Positions 1 through 8,824 of a DNA stretch of 64,000 bases are shown piece after piece. The position numbers and the translations under genes are program-made. Numbering within the stretch: the stretch's first letter is position 1; every line of letters starts with the position of its first letter. Source of the stretch: an uncultured Clostridia bacterium (GTDB taxonomy: Bacteria; Bacillota; Clostridia; Oscillospirales; Ruminococcaceae). The stretch is from NCBI GenBank assembly GCA_947389015.1, contig CANDVA010000016.1, positions 1 to 64,000 on the forward strand. The letters are read 5' to 3'. The notes under the pieces are model-generated. The model made no database searches. It was not told the origin of the DNA and was given only the letters and a program-made list of their open reading frames with translations.

Positions 1-30
1 AGAAAAAACTAATCAGCGAACCAAATAACT

Positions 31-54
31 CTTTGCTAAGATAAATTCTGATTT
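31..54. repeat. End of a MITE-like element (partial)
   Basis: This 24-base sequence matches the terminal inverted repeat of the element at 8101-8466: 22 of 24 positions against the reverse complement of its left end, 21 of 24 against its right end. Like that right end it is followed by a TA dinucleotide overlapping its last base. I infer that another copy of the element ends here and runs off the left edge of the window. Confidence 0.55.
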
Positions 55-79
55 ACCTGAACAATGAAAGGAGACCGTT

Positions 80-1012
80 ATGATAAAAGAACTGACCGAA
101 AAAATCATAAACAATATTTCCCGCGCCGTTCGCGGAAAGGATGGACAGATCAAGCTCGTATGCGCGGCACTGTTCGCGGGAGGTCACGTCCTGCTCGAGG
201 ACGTTCCCGGAACGGGAAAAACCTTGCTCGCGCGTTCGCTTGCAAAGTCCGTCGACGGAGATTTCAGGCGTATTCAGTTCACTCCCGACCTGCTGCCGTC
301 GGATATCACTGGTATTAACTTCTACAATACCAAGGAGCAGGAGTTTGTACTGCGGCGCGGTCCCGTGTTTACGAACATACTCCTTGCCGACGAGGTCAAC
401 CGCGCTACCCCGAGAACGCAGTCGGCGCTGCTGGAATGCATGGAGGAGCGGCAGACCACCATTGACGGGGAGACTTTAAAGCTCGCTACGCCGTTTTTCG
501 TTATCGCGACGCAGAACCCGACCGAAATTCAAGGAACATATCCCCTGCCCGAGGCGCAGCTCGACCGCTTTATGATACGTTTCGCGCTCGGCTACCCCGA
601 AAGGAACGAAGAGATAAAGGTAATAAGCGGCGCGGCGTCGTTCGGCGCGGAGGAGAAGCTGACGGCGGTCTGCACGGGCGCGGATATCCTCGCGGCGCAG
701 AACGACGTTGACGGCTGCAAGGCGGGCGAGGCGGTGTGCGGCTATATCGCCGATATCGCAGCGGCTACACGCAGACACGCGGGCGTAAGGCTAGGCCTCT
801 CAACGCGCGGAGCAGCGGCGCTCAAGCGTATGAGCTGCGCGCTCGCGCTGATAGACGGGCGCGGTTACGCAATGCCGCAGGACGTTCTGGAGGCTGCTCC
901 GTATGTTATCCCGCACCGTTTGATATACAAGGGCTATACGCAGGACGGCGCAAAAGCGGACGTTCTCAGGCAGATACTGGAAAGCGTGCCTGTTCCCACG
1001 GAAAACGCATAA
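80..1012 (+). CDS. MoxR-family AAA+ ATPase
   Basis: AAA+ ATPase of the MoxR/RavA type (310 residues), thought to act as a chaperone for assembly or activation of membrane or secreted protein complexes. Walker A (GTGKT) lies at about residues 44-48, Walker B (LLADE) at 101-105, and the MoxR sequence ATQNPTE is present further on. AAAGGAG sits seven bases before the ATG. A DUF58 protein and a DUF4129-like membrane protein follow closely, which is the classical MoxR-DUF58 partnership and suggests one complex. The transglutaminase-like protein often found with this set is absent. The substrate is unknown. Confidence 0.93.
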   Translation: MIKELTEKIINNISRAVRGKDGQIKLVCAALFAGGHVLLEDVPGTGKTLLARSLAKSVDGDFRRIQFTPDLLPSDITGINFYNTKEQEFVLRRGPVFTNILLADEVNRATPRTQSALLECMEERQTTIDGETLKLATPFFVIATQNPTEIQGTYPLPEAQLDRFMIRFALGYPERNEEIKVISGAASFGAEEKLTAVCTGADILAAQNDVDGCKAGEAVCGYIADIAAATRRHAGVRLGLSTRGAAALKRMSCALALIDGRGYAMPQDVLEAAPYVIPHRLIYKGYTQDGAKADVLRQILESVPVPTENA

Positions 1013-1048
1013 AAGCGGAGCGCGAAGCGTTTCTGATAGGAGTAAAAT

Positions 1049-2176
1049 ATGGAGCTTATTGCAATGGCGCTTATCGTCGCGGCTATCATCGTGGGGCAGT
1101 ATATCCTGTACGAGAAAACGGGGCTTAAAAAGGTCTTTTACAAGCTGTCGATAAGCGCTCCCGAGGCGTTTGAGAACGACACTATCGAGATAGTCGAGGA
1201 GATAGAGAACGCGAAATGGCTGCCGCTGGTGTGGGTGCGCAGCGAGATAAGCTGCTCGCCGTGGCTGACGTTCAAGGGGCAGACCTTGGTTCGCAACGAG
1301 TTGGACGAGCAGCGCGGGCTTATCTCGGGAATTTTCGTGCTGCGCGGCTACCGCAAGTGCCGCCGCGTATGGAAGGTAAAGTGCGAAAAGCGCGGCATAA
1401 TGACGATAGACAATGTTATAATCACCGCGAGCGACCTGTTCGGACTGTCCAAAAAGGCTATGGTTTTCGAGATAACGGACACGATACGAGTGCTGCCTAC
1501 CCCCGCGGATATGGAAACGGGCGAGCTTTCGGGCGACCTGTTTATCGGAAATATGCAGGTGCGGCGCTTTGTGCTGCCCGATCCGTTTATGATAAGCGGC
1601 GCAAGGGAGTACACGGGGCGCGAGCCAATGAACCGAATACACTGGCTTCAGACCGCGCGGACGGGCAATTTAATGGCGTACAAGAACGAGTTCACGACCG
1701 AACGGCGGATCTTAATAATTCTCAATATGCAGCGCAGCGTGAGCGCCTACGGTCAGCCGATGAACCTTTCGATACTCGAAGCGCAGATAAAGGCGGCGGC
1801 GTTCGCTCTGGACTACTGCTCGAGGGTGAGCGCGGAGTGCGCGCTGGCGGCGAACACCTCCGAAAGGCTGTACGTTTCCCCGAACAGCGGCTACGCGCAT
1901 ATCATGAACGCGCTGCGGCGGCTCGCGGAACTTGAAAACGTCTGCGGCGAACGGCTTGACGATATGCTGATGTCGCTTGACTGCGGCGAATTCACGGATA
2001 TAATACTGATAACCTCCTGCGTTACCGAGCTGACCTGCGAGATACTGGAGGGGCTTTCGGGCAGAGGCAAGTGCTGCAAGGTGTTCACGGCGGGGCTCAA
2101 CGAGGACGAGAATATGCTCCCCCCGACCTGTGAGGCGGTGCATATCCCGCGCGGCAATTTTCACGAGGTGAGATAA
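1049..2176 (+). CDS. DUF58 domain protein
   Basis: 375-residue DUF58 protein, the usual partner of MoxR ATPases. One N-terminal membrane segment (about residues 3-20) is followed by a cytoplasmic or von Willebrand-like part. The family motif is visible at about residues 185-215: a GAREYTGREP stretch followed by RIHWLQTARTG and LMAYKNEF. The start has an AGGAG ribosome binding site. The stop codon overlaps the next start as TAATG, so the two are translationally coupled. The function is inferred from the MoxR context only. Confidence 0.9.
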   Translation: MELIAMALIVAAIIVGQYILYEKTGLKKVFYKLSISAPEAFENDTIEIVEEIENAKWLPLVWVRSEISCSPWLTFKGQTLVRNELDEQRGLISGIFVLRGYRKCRRVWKVKCEKRGIMTIDNVIITASDLFGLSKKAMVFEITDTIRVLPTPADMETGELSGDLFIGNMQVRRFVLPDPFMISGAREYTGREPMNRIHWLQTARTGNLMAYKNEFTTERRILIILNMQRSVSAYGQPMNLSILEAQIKAAAFALDYCSRVSAECALAANTSERLYVSPNSGYAHIMNALRRLAELENVCGERLDDMLMSLDCGEFTDIILITSCVTELTCEILEGLSGRGKCCKVFTAGLNEDENMLPPTCEAVHIPRGNFHEVR

Positions 2177-3504
2177 TGGACAAGACAACGGGCAGTCCGA
2201 AGATCCTGACCGCGGCGGCGGTTTTCGGGCAGTTTCTGGCGCTGCTGCCGTTTGCGGCGGCGTTCTGCGGATTGGGAATAAAACGCTACGATCCGCTTGT
2301 TTACTGCGCGGTGTACGCCGTGTGGACGGTATTTTACGCGGCGGGTTATTTCTGCGGAAGGCTCGCGCACGAGCTGGAATTGAGCGGAAAGCCCTCGCGG
2401 AAGGCTCAGCCCGCGGTAATGTTTATTTCGAGATTGGCGGTGCTGGCGCCCTCGGCGGTGTTTATCGCGGTGATCATGATCGCGAAAATAAGCAGCATGG
2501 CGCTCTTTTATGTACTCCCGGGCGGAATTATCGCGTTTTTCGGCGCGCACGGCAGCGAGGGCAAGGGCTATACCGATAAATTCTCGCGCGGGTGGTTCGC
2601 ACTGTATTTCATTTCGGGACTTATCGCAGCGCTGCTGCTGTGGTCGTCGCACGAGGAGAAGCTTGCCGCGGACGGGATATCACGGATATGTATCGGCTTT
2701 GCGGTCATGATCCTGCTGTCCGCGCTGCTCGCCAATCAAACCAATATCGACCTCTGCACAAGACAGCGCGCGGGGGGAAAATCGGTGCTCCCCGAGGGGC
2801 TGCGGCGGTACAATGCCGTTCTGATAACGGTCATCTGCTCGGTGACTATCGGGCTGTTTCTGTTCGCAAAGCCCCTGGCGGAACTTATCAAGCAGCTTGT
2901 CGCGCTGATAATACGCGGGGTTCTGTTTGTCACGGAGACGCTCAGCAGCTGCGTTATGACGGAGCCCGAGGATATGCTCCCCGATAACTCCGCAAACGTA
3001 AGCGAGCCGCAGTCCGGGTTTACGAGCGCTATTGCGGATATTATGTTCGTTCTGCTCGTTATCGGTATGCTGATAGTGCTTTTCAAGCTCAGAAAACATA
3101 TATGGAGCCTTATCAAATCGGTTTTTGAGCCGCTGTTCAGAGCGAAAAAACCGCCCTCGGATATCCCGTTTTACGACGAGATACTGGTGAGCGACGCGAG
3201 ACGTCTCGCTCCGAGGGCGCGCCGCCGCGCCGAACGCGAGCTTGCGCGTCAATACAGGCGCGAGAACGATCCCGCGCTGAAATACCGTTACGGCTACGCG
3301 CTGTTTCTGGTGCGGCTCGGCAAGACGGATAAACCGCCCTTCCCCGCCGATACCACATCCGTTCACCGCGAAAAGGGCGAGAGAGCGTTCGAGCTTGACC
3401 TCGGCGAGCTTTCGGGAGTATATAACAAAGTGCGCTACGGCGATACCGCGCCGACCGCCGAGGAGCTTATCAGACAGGAAAAAATATTGACGGAGATAAA
3501 GTGA
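2176..3504 (+). CDS. Membrane protein, DUF4129-like C-terminus
   Basis: 442-residue integral membrane protein. The first half contains several hydrophobic segments (about residues 15-130 and 150-185) and further segments lie near 210-260 and 285-305. A polar Arg-rich C-terminal region resembles DUF4129, a domain commonly found in MoxR/DUF58 operons as part of a transglutaminase-like membrane protein. No catalytic Cys-His-Asp transglutaminase core is visible. It is coupled to the DUF58 gene and probably forms the membrane component of the same complex. The DUF4129 match is by pattern only. Confidence 0.7.
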   Translation: MDKTTGSPKILTAAAVFGQFLALLPFAAAFCGLGIKRYDPLVYCAVYAVWTVFYAAGYFCGRLAHELELSGKPSRKAQPAVMFISRLAVLAPSAVFIAVIMIAKISSMALFYVLPGGIIAFFGAHGSEGKGYTDKFSRGWFALYFISGLIAALLLWSSHEEKLAADGISRICIGFAVMILLSALLANQTNIDLCTRQRAGGKSVLPEGLRRYNAVLITVICSVTIGLFLFAKPLAELIKQLVALIIRGVLFVTETLSSCVMTEPEDMLPDNSANVSEPQSGFTSAIADIMFVLLVIGMLIVLFKLRKHIWSLIKSVFEPLFRAKKPPSDIPFYDEILVSDARRLAPRARRRAERELARQYRRENDPALKYRYGYALFLVRLGKTDKPPFPADTTSVHREKGERAFELDLGELSGVYNKVRYGDTAPTAEELIRQEKILTEIK

Positions 3505-3510
3505 GGACTT

Positions 3511-3912
3511 ATGGAGATACGATATACGGATAAACGTGAATTCACCGAAAAGCAAGCCGAGGAGCTTTTTCTGTCGGTCAACTGGACAAGCGGAAAGCAC
3601 CCCGAGCGGCTTTACAAGGCGCTTCAAAGCTGTGAAACGGTGTTCACGGCATGGGACGGGGATCAGCTCGTCGGTCTTGCGAACGCTATCGACGACGGCG
3701 GAATGACGGCTTACGTTCACTATCTGCTGGTTCACCCCGACTATCAGGGCGCGGATATCGGCAGGGAGCTTACCGAGATGATGAAGCGCCGCTACGAGGA
3801 TTTTATGTATATGTTTCTCGTTGCGGAAAATCCCCCGCTCGTCGGGTACTACGAGGGGCTGGGCTTTGAGAAGCTCGGCGACAGAAGCGTTATGGCGGTA
3901 AATAAGAGGTAA
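3511..3912 (+). CDS. GNAT acetyltransferase
   Basis: 133-residue protein of the GCN5-related N-acetyltransferase fold. The acetyl-CoA binding region is seen as LLVHPDYQGADIGRELTEM near residues 72-90, where the usual Q/R-x-x-G-x-G/A loop is QGADIG. The C-terminal GYYEGLGFEKL is also typical of the family. It lies six bases after the preceding gene and is probably cotranscribed. The substrate cannot be told from the sequence. Confidence 0.85.
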   Translation: MEIRYTDKREFTEKQAEELFLSVNWTSGKHPERLYKALQSCETVFTAWDGDQLVGLANAIDDGGMTAYVHYLLVHPDYQGADIGRELTEMMKRRYEDFMYMFLVAENPPLVGYYEGLGFEKLGDRSVMAVNKR

Positions 3913-3927
3913 CGGGAGGTAATATCA

Positions 3928-4251
3928 ATGATCGGCGATATCGTTACGGTGACCGTTGACAGACCGCTCGGCAGCTTTCACCCCGAGTATAAGGATATGC
4001 TCTACCCTATCAACTACGGCTATATCGAGGGAATTATTGCGCCCGACGGCGAGGAACAGGACGCTTATATATTGGGTGTGAATGAAGCGGTCGAAAAGTT
4101 TACCGGTAAAATAATTGCGGTCATACACAGACTTGATGACGTGGAGGAAAAATGGGTAGTCTGTCCCGAAGAACGTACCTTCAGCAGAGATGAGATAATG
4201 AAGCAGGTAAGTTTTCAGGAGCAATATTATCATTCGGAGATTATAATGTAA
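3928..4251 (+). CDS. Inorganic pyrophosphatase-like protein, short
   Basis: 107-residue protein resembling a compact branch of family I inorganic pyrophosphatases. The N-terminus carries VTVDRPLGS, the middle YPINYGYIEG, and then DGEEQDAYILG. This occupies the place of the metal-binding D-G-D-P-x-D motif of canonical enzymes but has Glu for the second Asp. Canonical enzymes are about 170 residues, so the fold is trimmed. A GGGAGG ribosome binding site supports the start. It may hydrolyse pyrophosphate or another diphosphate; activity is unproven. Confidence 0.7.
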   Translation: MIGDIVTVTVDRPLGSFHPEYKDMLYPINYGYIEGIIAPDGEEQDAYILGVNEAVEKFTGKIIAVIHRLDDVEEKWVVCPEERTFSRDEIMKQVSFQEQYYHSEIIM

Positions 4252-4313
4252 TTCCGATCTATCCGTCATTTGGCACGGATAAGCCGAAATAACACAGAAC
4301 GGAGCAAGGAAAG

Positions 4314-6710
4314 ATGACATTTAAGGAACTGTTGAAAAACAAGGAATTCGTGCTGCTTGACGGCGCTATGGGCACAATGCTGCAAGCAAGCGGTCTAAAA
4401 CTCGGTGGAATTCCCGAGGAGCTTAACTTCACGAACCCCGAGCTTATAGAGGAAATTCACAGAAAGTACATCAACGCGGGCGCAATGGCGGTGTACGCGA
4501 ACACGTTCGGCGCGAATCGTCACAAGCTGCACGGCAGTAAGTATTCCGTCGCCGAGACGGTTCAAAAGGGCATTGAGATAGCGAGAAAAGCGTGCGCGGG
4601 AACGGACGCTCTCGTGGCTCTGGACGTCGGTTCGCTCGGCGTAATGCTCCGTCCTACGGGCGATCTCCCCGCAGACGAGGCTTACGATATGTTCAGGGAA
4701 ATTATGACCGCGGGCAAGGGCGCGGATTTTATCGTCCTCGAAACGATGACCGACCTTATGGAGATCAAGACCGCGCTGCTCGCCGCCAAGGAGAACACAG
4801 ATCTGCCCGTTGTCTGCACTATGACGTTCGAGAAGAATCTGCGGACGTTCACGGGCTGCACCGTCGCTTCAATGGCGCTTACTTTGAGCGGAATGGGCGC
4901 GGACGTTATCGGAATGAACTGCTCGCTCGGTCCCGACGAGGCTATGCCCATTGTCGACGAGATATTGAAATGGAGCGAAATTCCCGTGCTGATACGTCCC
5001 AACGCGGGACTTCCCGACCCGAAAACCAACGAATACAACGTCACGCCGTCCGAGTACGCGGATATAATGGCGCGTATTGCGGACAAGGGCGTTAAGCTGC
5101 TTGGCGGCTGCTGCGGAACCGACCCCGAATTTATTGCCGAGGTCGCTAAGCGGCTTGACGGGAAGAAATTCTCGCGTGAAATACCCGAAATACCGGCGGC
5201 GGTCTGCTCGGCGAACAAAGTCGTGACCATAGATACGGTGCGCGTTATAGGAGAGCGTATCAATCCGACGGGAAAAAAACTGTTTAAGGAGGCGCTCAAG
5301 CGGCACGACCTCGACTACATTATGAAGCAGGCTATCGAGCAGACCGACGGGGGAGCGGAGATACTGGACGTCAACGTCGGGCTGCCCGATATCGACGAGC
5401 GCGAGATGATGCTGGCGGCAGTCGACGCAGTCCAGTCCGTGACCGACGCGCCGTTACAGATCGACACCACAGAGACGGACGTTCTCGAAGCCGCTCTGCG
5501 TAACGTTTCGGGAAAGCCTATTGTCAACTCGGTGAACGGCGAGGACGAGAAGCTGGAGACTGTTCTGCCGCTCGTCAAGAAATACGGCGCGGCGGTGGTA
5601 GGTCTCGCTTTGGATAAGGACGGAATTCCCAAGACCGCCGAAAAGCGCTTTGAGATCGCGGAAAAGATACTGAAACGCGCTCTGGAATACGGAATTCCCA
5701 AGCGCGACGTGTATATCGACTGCCTTACGCTCACCGCGTCCGCGGAGCAGGACAACGTTCCGGAAACGGTCAGAGCAATGCGTATGGTTCGCGAGCGGCT
5801 GGGGCTGAAGAACGTTCTCGGCGTGTCGAATATCTCGTTCGGACTGCCGAACCGCGAGCTCGTCAATACGACGTTTCTCACAATGGCTATGGAAAGCGGG
5901 CTTGATCTGCCGATAATGAACCCGAATTCCGCGGCGATGAGAGGCGCGGTACGGGCGTTCCGTCTGCTGTCGGGCTACGACAGGAACGGCGCGGACTATA
6001 TCGAAAATTACGCGAACGCGAAAATAGTAACACAGACGGTCGGAGCGGCTGTGAGCGCTGCCGCGGCGGTCTCCGCGGGCGGAGAGGCGGATATTCTGCA
6101 CGCGGTCGCAAACGGCTTGAAAGCAGAATGCGCCGCCGCCGCGGAAAAGCTCCTTAACGACGGTATGGAGCCTATGGAGCTTATTAACGATAAGCTGATC
6201 CCCGCGCTGGACGAGGCGGGAGACAAGTTTGAGAAAGGAAAAATTTTCCTGCCGCAGCTTATCCAGTCGGCGGGCGCGGCTCAAGCGGCGTTCGACGTGG
6301 TGAAGAAAGCGATCTCCGCTCGCGGCGGCGAGAGCGAGAGCCGCGGACGCGTCGTATTGGCGACGGTCAAGGGGGACGTTCACGATATCGGAAAGAATAT
6401 CGTCAAGACGCTGCTCGAAAACTACGGCTTTGAGGTGATCGACCTTGGCAAGGATGTGGAGTATCAAACGGTCGTGGACGCGGCAATAAAGTACGACGTG
6501 CAGCTGGTGGGCTTGTCCGCGCTTATGACGACCACGCTCAAGAGCATGGAGGGCACGATAAAGCTGCTGCGCGACAATAACGTCGACTGTAAAGTAGTCG
6601 TGGGCGGCGCTGTGCTCACGCCCGAGTACGCGGAGAAGATCGGCGCGGATTTCTACGCAAAGGACGCGAAGGAGACCGTCGACATCGCCAAGCGCGTGTA
6701 CGGAAATTGA
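4314..6710 (+). CDS. metH: Cobalamin-dependent methionine synthase, MetH type
   Basis: 798 residues in MetH order. The homocysteine-binding barrel is at about 1-290, with zinc-ligand candidates in GMNCSLGP near 203 and GGCCGT near 264. The pterin (methyltetrahydrofolate) domain at about 305-565 starts IGERINPTG. The cobalamin cap and B12-binding domain is at about 580-798, with the D-x-H-x-x-G signature in GDVHDIGKNIV around residue 687. It transfers a methyl group from methylfolate to homocysteine through methylcobalamin. The C-terminal AdoMet reactivation domain of E. coli MetH is absent, so any reactivation needs a separate protein. No cobalamin or SAM riboswitch is visible upstream. Confidence 0.93.
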   Translation: MTFKELLKNKEFVLLDGAMGTMLQASGLKLGGIPEELNFTNPELIEEIHRKYINAGAMAVYANTFGANRHKLHGSKYSVAETVQKGIEIARKACAGTDALVALDVGSLGVMLRPTGDLPADEAYDMFREIMTAGKGADFIVLETMTDLMEIKTALLAAKENTDLPVVCTMTFEKNLRTFTGCTVASMALTLSGMGADVIGMNCSLGPDEAMPIVDEILKWSEIPVLIRPNAGLPDPKTNEYNVTPSEYADIMARIADKGVKLLGGCCGTDPEFIAEVAKRLDGKKFSREIPEIPAAVCSANKVVTIDTVRVIGERINPTGKKLFKEALKRHDLDYIMKQAIEQTDGGAEILDVNVGLPDIDEREMMLAAVDAVQSVTDAPLQIDTTETDVLEAALRNVSGKPIVNSVNGEDEKLETVLPLVKKYGAAVVGLALDKDGIPKTAEKRFEIAEKILKRALEYGIPKRDVYIDCLTLTASAEQDNVPETVRAMRMVRERLGLKNVLGVSNISFGLPNRELVNTTFLTMAMESGLDLPIMNPNSAAMRGAVRAFRLLSGYDRNGADYIENYANAKIVTQTVGAAVSAAAAVSAGGEADILHAVANGLKAECAAAAEKLLNDGMEPMELINDKLIPALDEAGDKFEKGKIFLPQLIQSAGAAQAAFDVVKKAISARGGESESRGRVVLATVKGDVHDIGKNIVKTLLENYGFEVIDLGKDVEYQTVVDAAIKYDVQLVGLSALMTTTLKSMEGTIKLLRDNNVDCKVVVGGAVLTPEYAEKIGADFYAKDAKETVDIAKRVYGN

Positions 6711-6731
6711 TCGGATCATGGGGGGATAATT

Positions 6732-8102
6732 GTGGAGAGATCGGCTGTACGGGATCTGACGACAGGCAAGCCCATGCGTCTTATTCTCGGCTTTATGCTG
6801 CCGCTGCTGCTGGGTATGCTTTTTCAGCAGTTTTACAATATGGTGGACACGATAGTCGTCGGGCAATATCTGGGCGTGAACGCGCTCGCGGGCGTAGGCT
6901 CTACCGGCTCGATAAACTTTCTGGTGCTGGGCTTTGTTATCGGAGTATGCGCGGGCTTCGCGATACCCGTCGCGCAGAAATTCGGCTCAAGGGATAATGA
7001 CGCGCTGCGCAAATTCGTCGGAAACACTATCTGGCTGTCGGTGCTTTTCGCAGCGCTGCTGACAGCCGCGACCTGTCTGCTTTGCTCGAATATACTTCAC
7101 TGGATGAAAACGCCCGATAAGGTATTCAGCGAGGCTTACGACTATATTTTCGTTATTTTTCTGGGAATTCCCGTGACGTTTCTGTACAACATTCTTTCGG
7201 GAATAATCCGCTCGCTCGGCGATTCGAAAACGCCCGTTATTTTCCTGATAATTTCCAGCATCCTGAATATCGCGCTGGACGTGTTTATGATAGTGGTGCT
7301 GAAAATGGGGGTTTCAGGCGCGGGCTGGGCGACGGTCATCTCGCAGCTCGTTTCGGGAGTGCTGTGCTTTATCTACATGGCAAAGCGCTTTGAGATACTC
7401 CGCCTTAAAAAGGACGACCTCAAGCCCGATTGGTACTACATAGGCAGACTTTGCGCGTCGGGACTGCCTATGGGCTTGCAGTACTCCATAACGGCAATAG
7501 GATCGATACTGCTTCAGACCGCCGTAAACGGTCTGGGACCGTCCTACATGGCGGCGGTGACGGCGGGAAACAAGGTCAGTCAGCTTTTATGCTGCCCTAT
7601 CGACGCGATGGGCAGCACTATGGCGACCTACGGCGGACAAAACGTCGGCGCGGGCAAGATAGACCGCGTGAAAAAGGGACTGCTTGACTGCTCGCTGCTC
7701 GGGATATGCTGGTCGGTCATGGCGCTCGGGATAGCGGCGCTGTTCGGCGGAAATCTTGCGATGCTGTTCGTGAATAAGGACGACGTGCAGTCCGCGGCGG
7801 ACATTCCGCAGATATTGAGCTTCGCGCGGCAGTTTCTCGTTACGAACGCGTCGTTTTACATTCCGCTCGCGTTCGTGAATATAGTGCGGTTTCTCATACA
7901 GGGAATGGGATTTTCACAGATAGCGGTCTACGCGGGAGTATTCGAGCTTGCCGCGAGGGGGCTGTTCGGATTGTGGCTCGTTCCTGTGCTCGGGTTTAAC
8001 GCTGTGTGCTTCGCGAACCCGACAGCGTGGATACTCGCCGACTTGTTCCTGTTTCCGACATATTTCGCTTGTTATCGCAGGCTTAAATTTATGGCGGGGT
8101 AA
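6732..8102 (+). CDS. MATE family efflux transporter
   Basis: 456-residue polytopic membrane protein with about twelve hydrophobic segments and the MATE pattern: LPLLLGMLFQQFYNMVDTIVVG near the N-terminus, ALAGVGSTG, and a second-half repeat containing GLPMGLQYS. These proteins export drugs or metabolites in exchange for Na+ or H+. The start is GTG with GGGGGA five bases upstream. The stop codon TAA at 8100-8102 sits exactly at the junction with the MITE-like element, which therefore supplies the last base or bases of the stop. Confidence 0.92.
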   Translation: MERSAVRDLTTGKPMRLILGFMLPLLLGMLFQQFYNMVDTIVVGQYLGVNALAGVGSTGSINFLVLGFVIGVCAGFAIPVAQKFGSRDNDALRKFVGNTIWLSVLFAALLTAATCLLCSNILHWMKTPDKVFSEAYDYIFVIFLGIPVTFLYNILSGIIRSLGDSKTPVIFLIISSILNIALDVFMIVVLKMGVSGAGWATVISQLVSGVLCFIYMAKRFEILRLKKDDLKPDWYYIGRLCASGLPMGLQYSITAIGSILLQTAVNGLGPSYMAAVTAGNKVSQLLCCPIDAMGSTMATYGGQNVGAGKIDRVKKGLLDCSLLGICWSVMALGIAALFGGNLAMLFVNKDDVQSAADIPQILSFARQFLVTNASFYIPLAFVNIVRFLIQGMGFSQIAVYAGVFELAARGLFGLWLVPVLGFNAVCFANPTAWILADLFLFPTYFACYRRLKFMAG

Positions 8103-8466
8103 ATCAGAATTTATGTTAGCAAGGCGACCACACAGATGGACGGCTTCTCAACGTTTCGGTCAAAGTTGGTAAACGAACGAGGAGCGCGTGTGGCGTATAT
8201 ATCCAAGTGAAATTTTCTTCAAACCCGAGCCGCAAAAAAATGCGGAAAAGGGGGAGTGGGAGAGGGGAAGAAGATCGGAAGAGGAAACCCGTAGGGAGAG
8301 GGGGGAACTCCGCATTTTTGTTGGATTTTGTTGTTCCCCCCTCTCCCGAAGGGTGTCCTCTTGCACCGAAGTTAGTGTGGAAATATATGCCGCAAAATAT
8401 GACGGGAAATCTCGCCATATCAAAAATAAAACAACAGCAACACCTTGCTAACATAAATTCTAATTT
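8101..8466. mobile_element. MITE-like element with 24-bp inverted ends
   Basis: The ends at 8101-8124 and 8443-8466 are inverted repeats identical at 23 of 24 positions. TA dinucleotides at 8100-8101 and 8466-8467 overlap the outermost bases and could be a target duplication, as in IS630/Tc1-mariner-type elements. No transposase is encoded. The interior holds a perfect 15-bp inverted repeat (8294-8308 with 8333-8347) separated by 24 bases, able to form a long hairpin. A related end lies at 31-54. Short open frames inside have no family resemblance or good ribosome binding sites. Confidence 0.65.
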
Positions 8467-8554
8467 AAATGAAAAAGCGCCGCGGCACATAGACCGCGAC
8501 GCTTGGTTATTCAGCGGGGAGCCCGCCGTCAGCGTGACTTAAGCGTGACTTAAA

Positions 8555-8710
8555 TCAGCAGCCGCATCCGCAGCCGTTGTTGTTGCCGCAGCCACAGCCA
8601 CAGTCGTTCTGTGCATTGCCGCATCCGCAGCCGCCACCGCAGCAGCTGAACAACAGAATGAGAATGATGATCCAGCAGCAGCTGTTACCGCCAAAGTTCA
8701 TACCACACAT
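8555..8710 (-). CDS. Small Cys/Gly-rich membrane-associated protein
   Basis: 51-residue protein with thirteen cysteines. A short N-terminus (MCGMNFGGNSCC) is followed by a hydrophobic segment WIIILILLF (residues 13-21), then a tail of alternating Cys-Gly and Cys-Asn motifs. An AGGAGG ribosome binding site lies about nine bases before the ATG, which strongly supports translation. I do not recognise a named family. The layout suggests a membrane-anchored, metal-binding or heavily disulphide-bonded tail. A TTGATT-17-TAAAAT promoter (8899-8927) and a strong hairpin (8825-8855) precede it. Confidence 0.75.
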   Translation of the reverse strand: MCGMNFGGNSCCWIIILILLFSCCGGGCGCGNAQNDCGCGCGNNNGCGCGC

Positions 8711-8824
8711 AATGAAGTCCTCCTTGTAAAAATATGTCTGAAACCTTCGCTCCCCTGCGGAGCTTCCGTTTCACAGTACATATTATGCCAAAGAAGAAAA
8801 TGTGTTACCGAGTTTTAAAAACGC

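Noticed and set aside
4256-4285. Hairpin TATCCGT/ACGGATA before metH as a regulatory site
   Set aside because: Only seven base pairs, no T-run and no match to a cobalamin or SAM element; it may be chance.
5454-6866. 470-codon open frame on the minus strand
   Set aside because: It is antisense to metH, which has all family motifs; composition is Arg/His-rich and it crosses the metH-MATE junction without a start signal.
8116-8490. Open frames inside the 366-bp repeat element
   Set aside because: Low-complexity Ser/Pro/Leu products, no ribosome binding site, and the inverted ends better explain the sequence.
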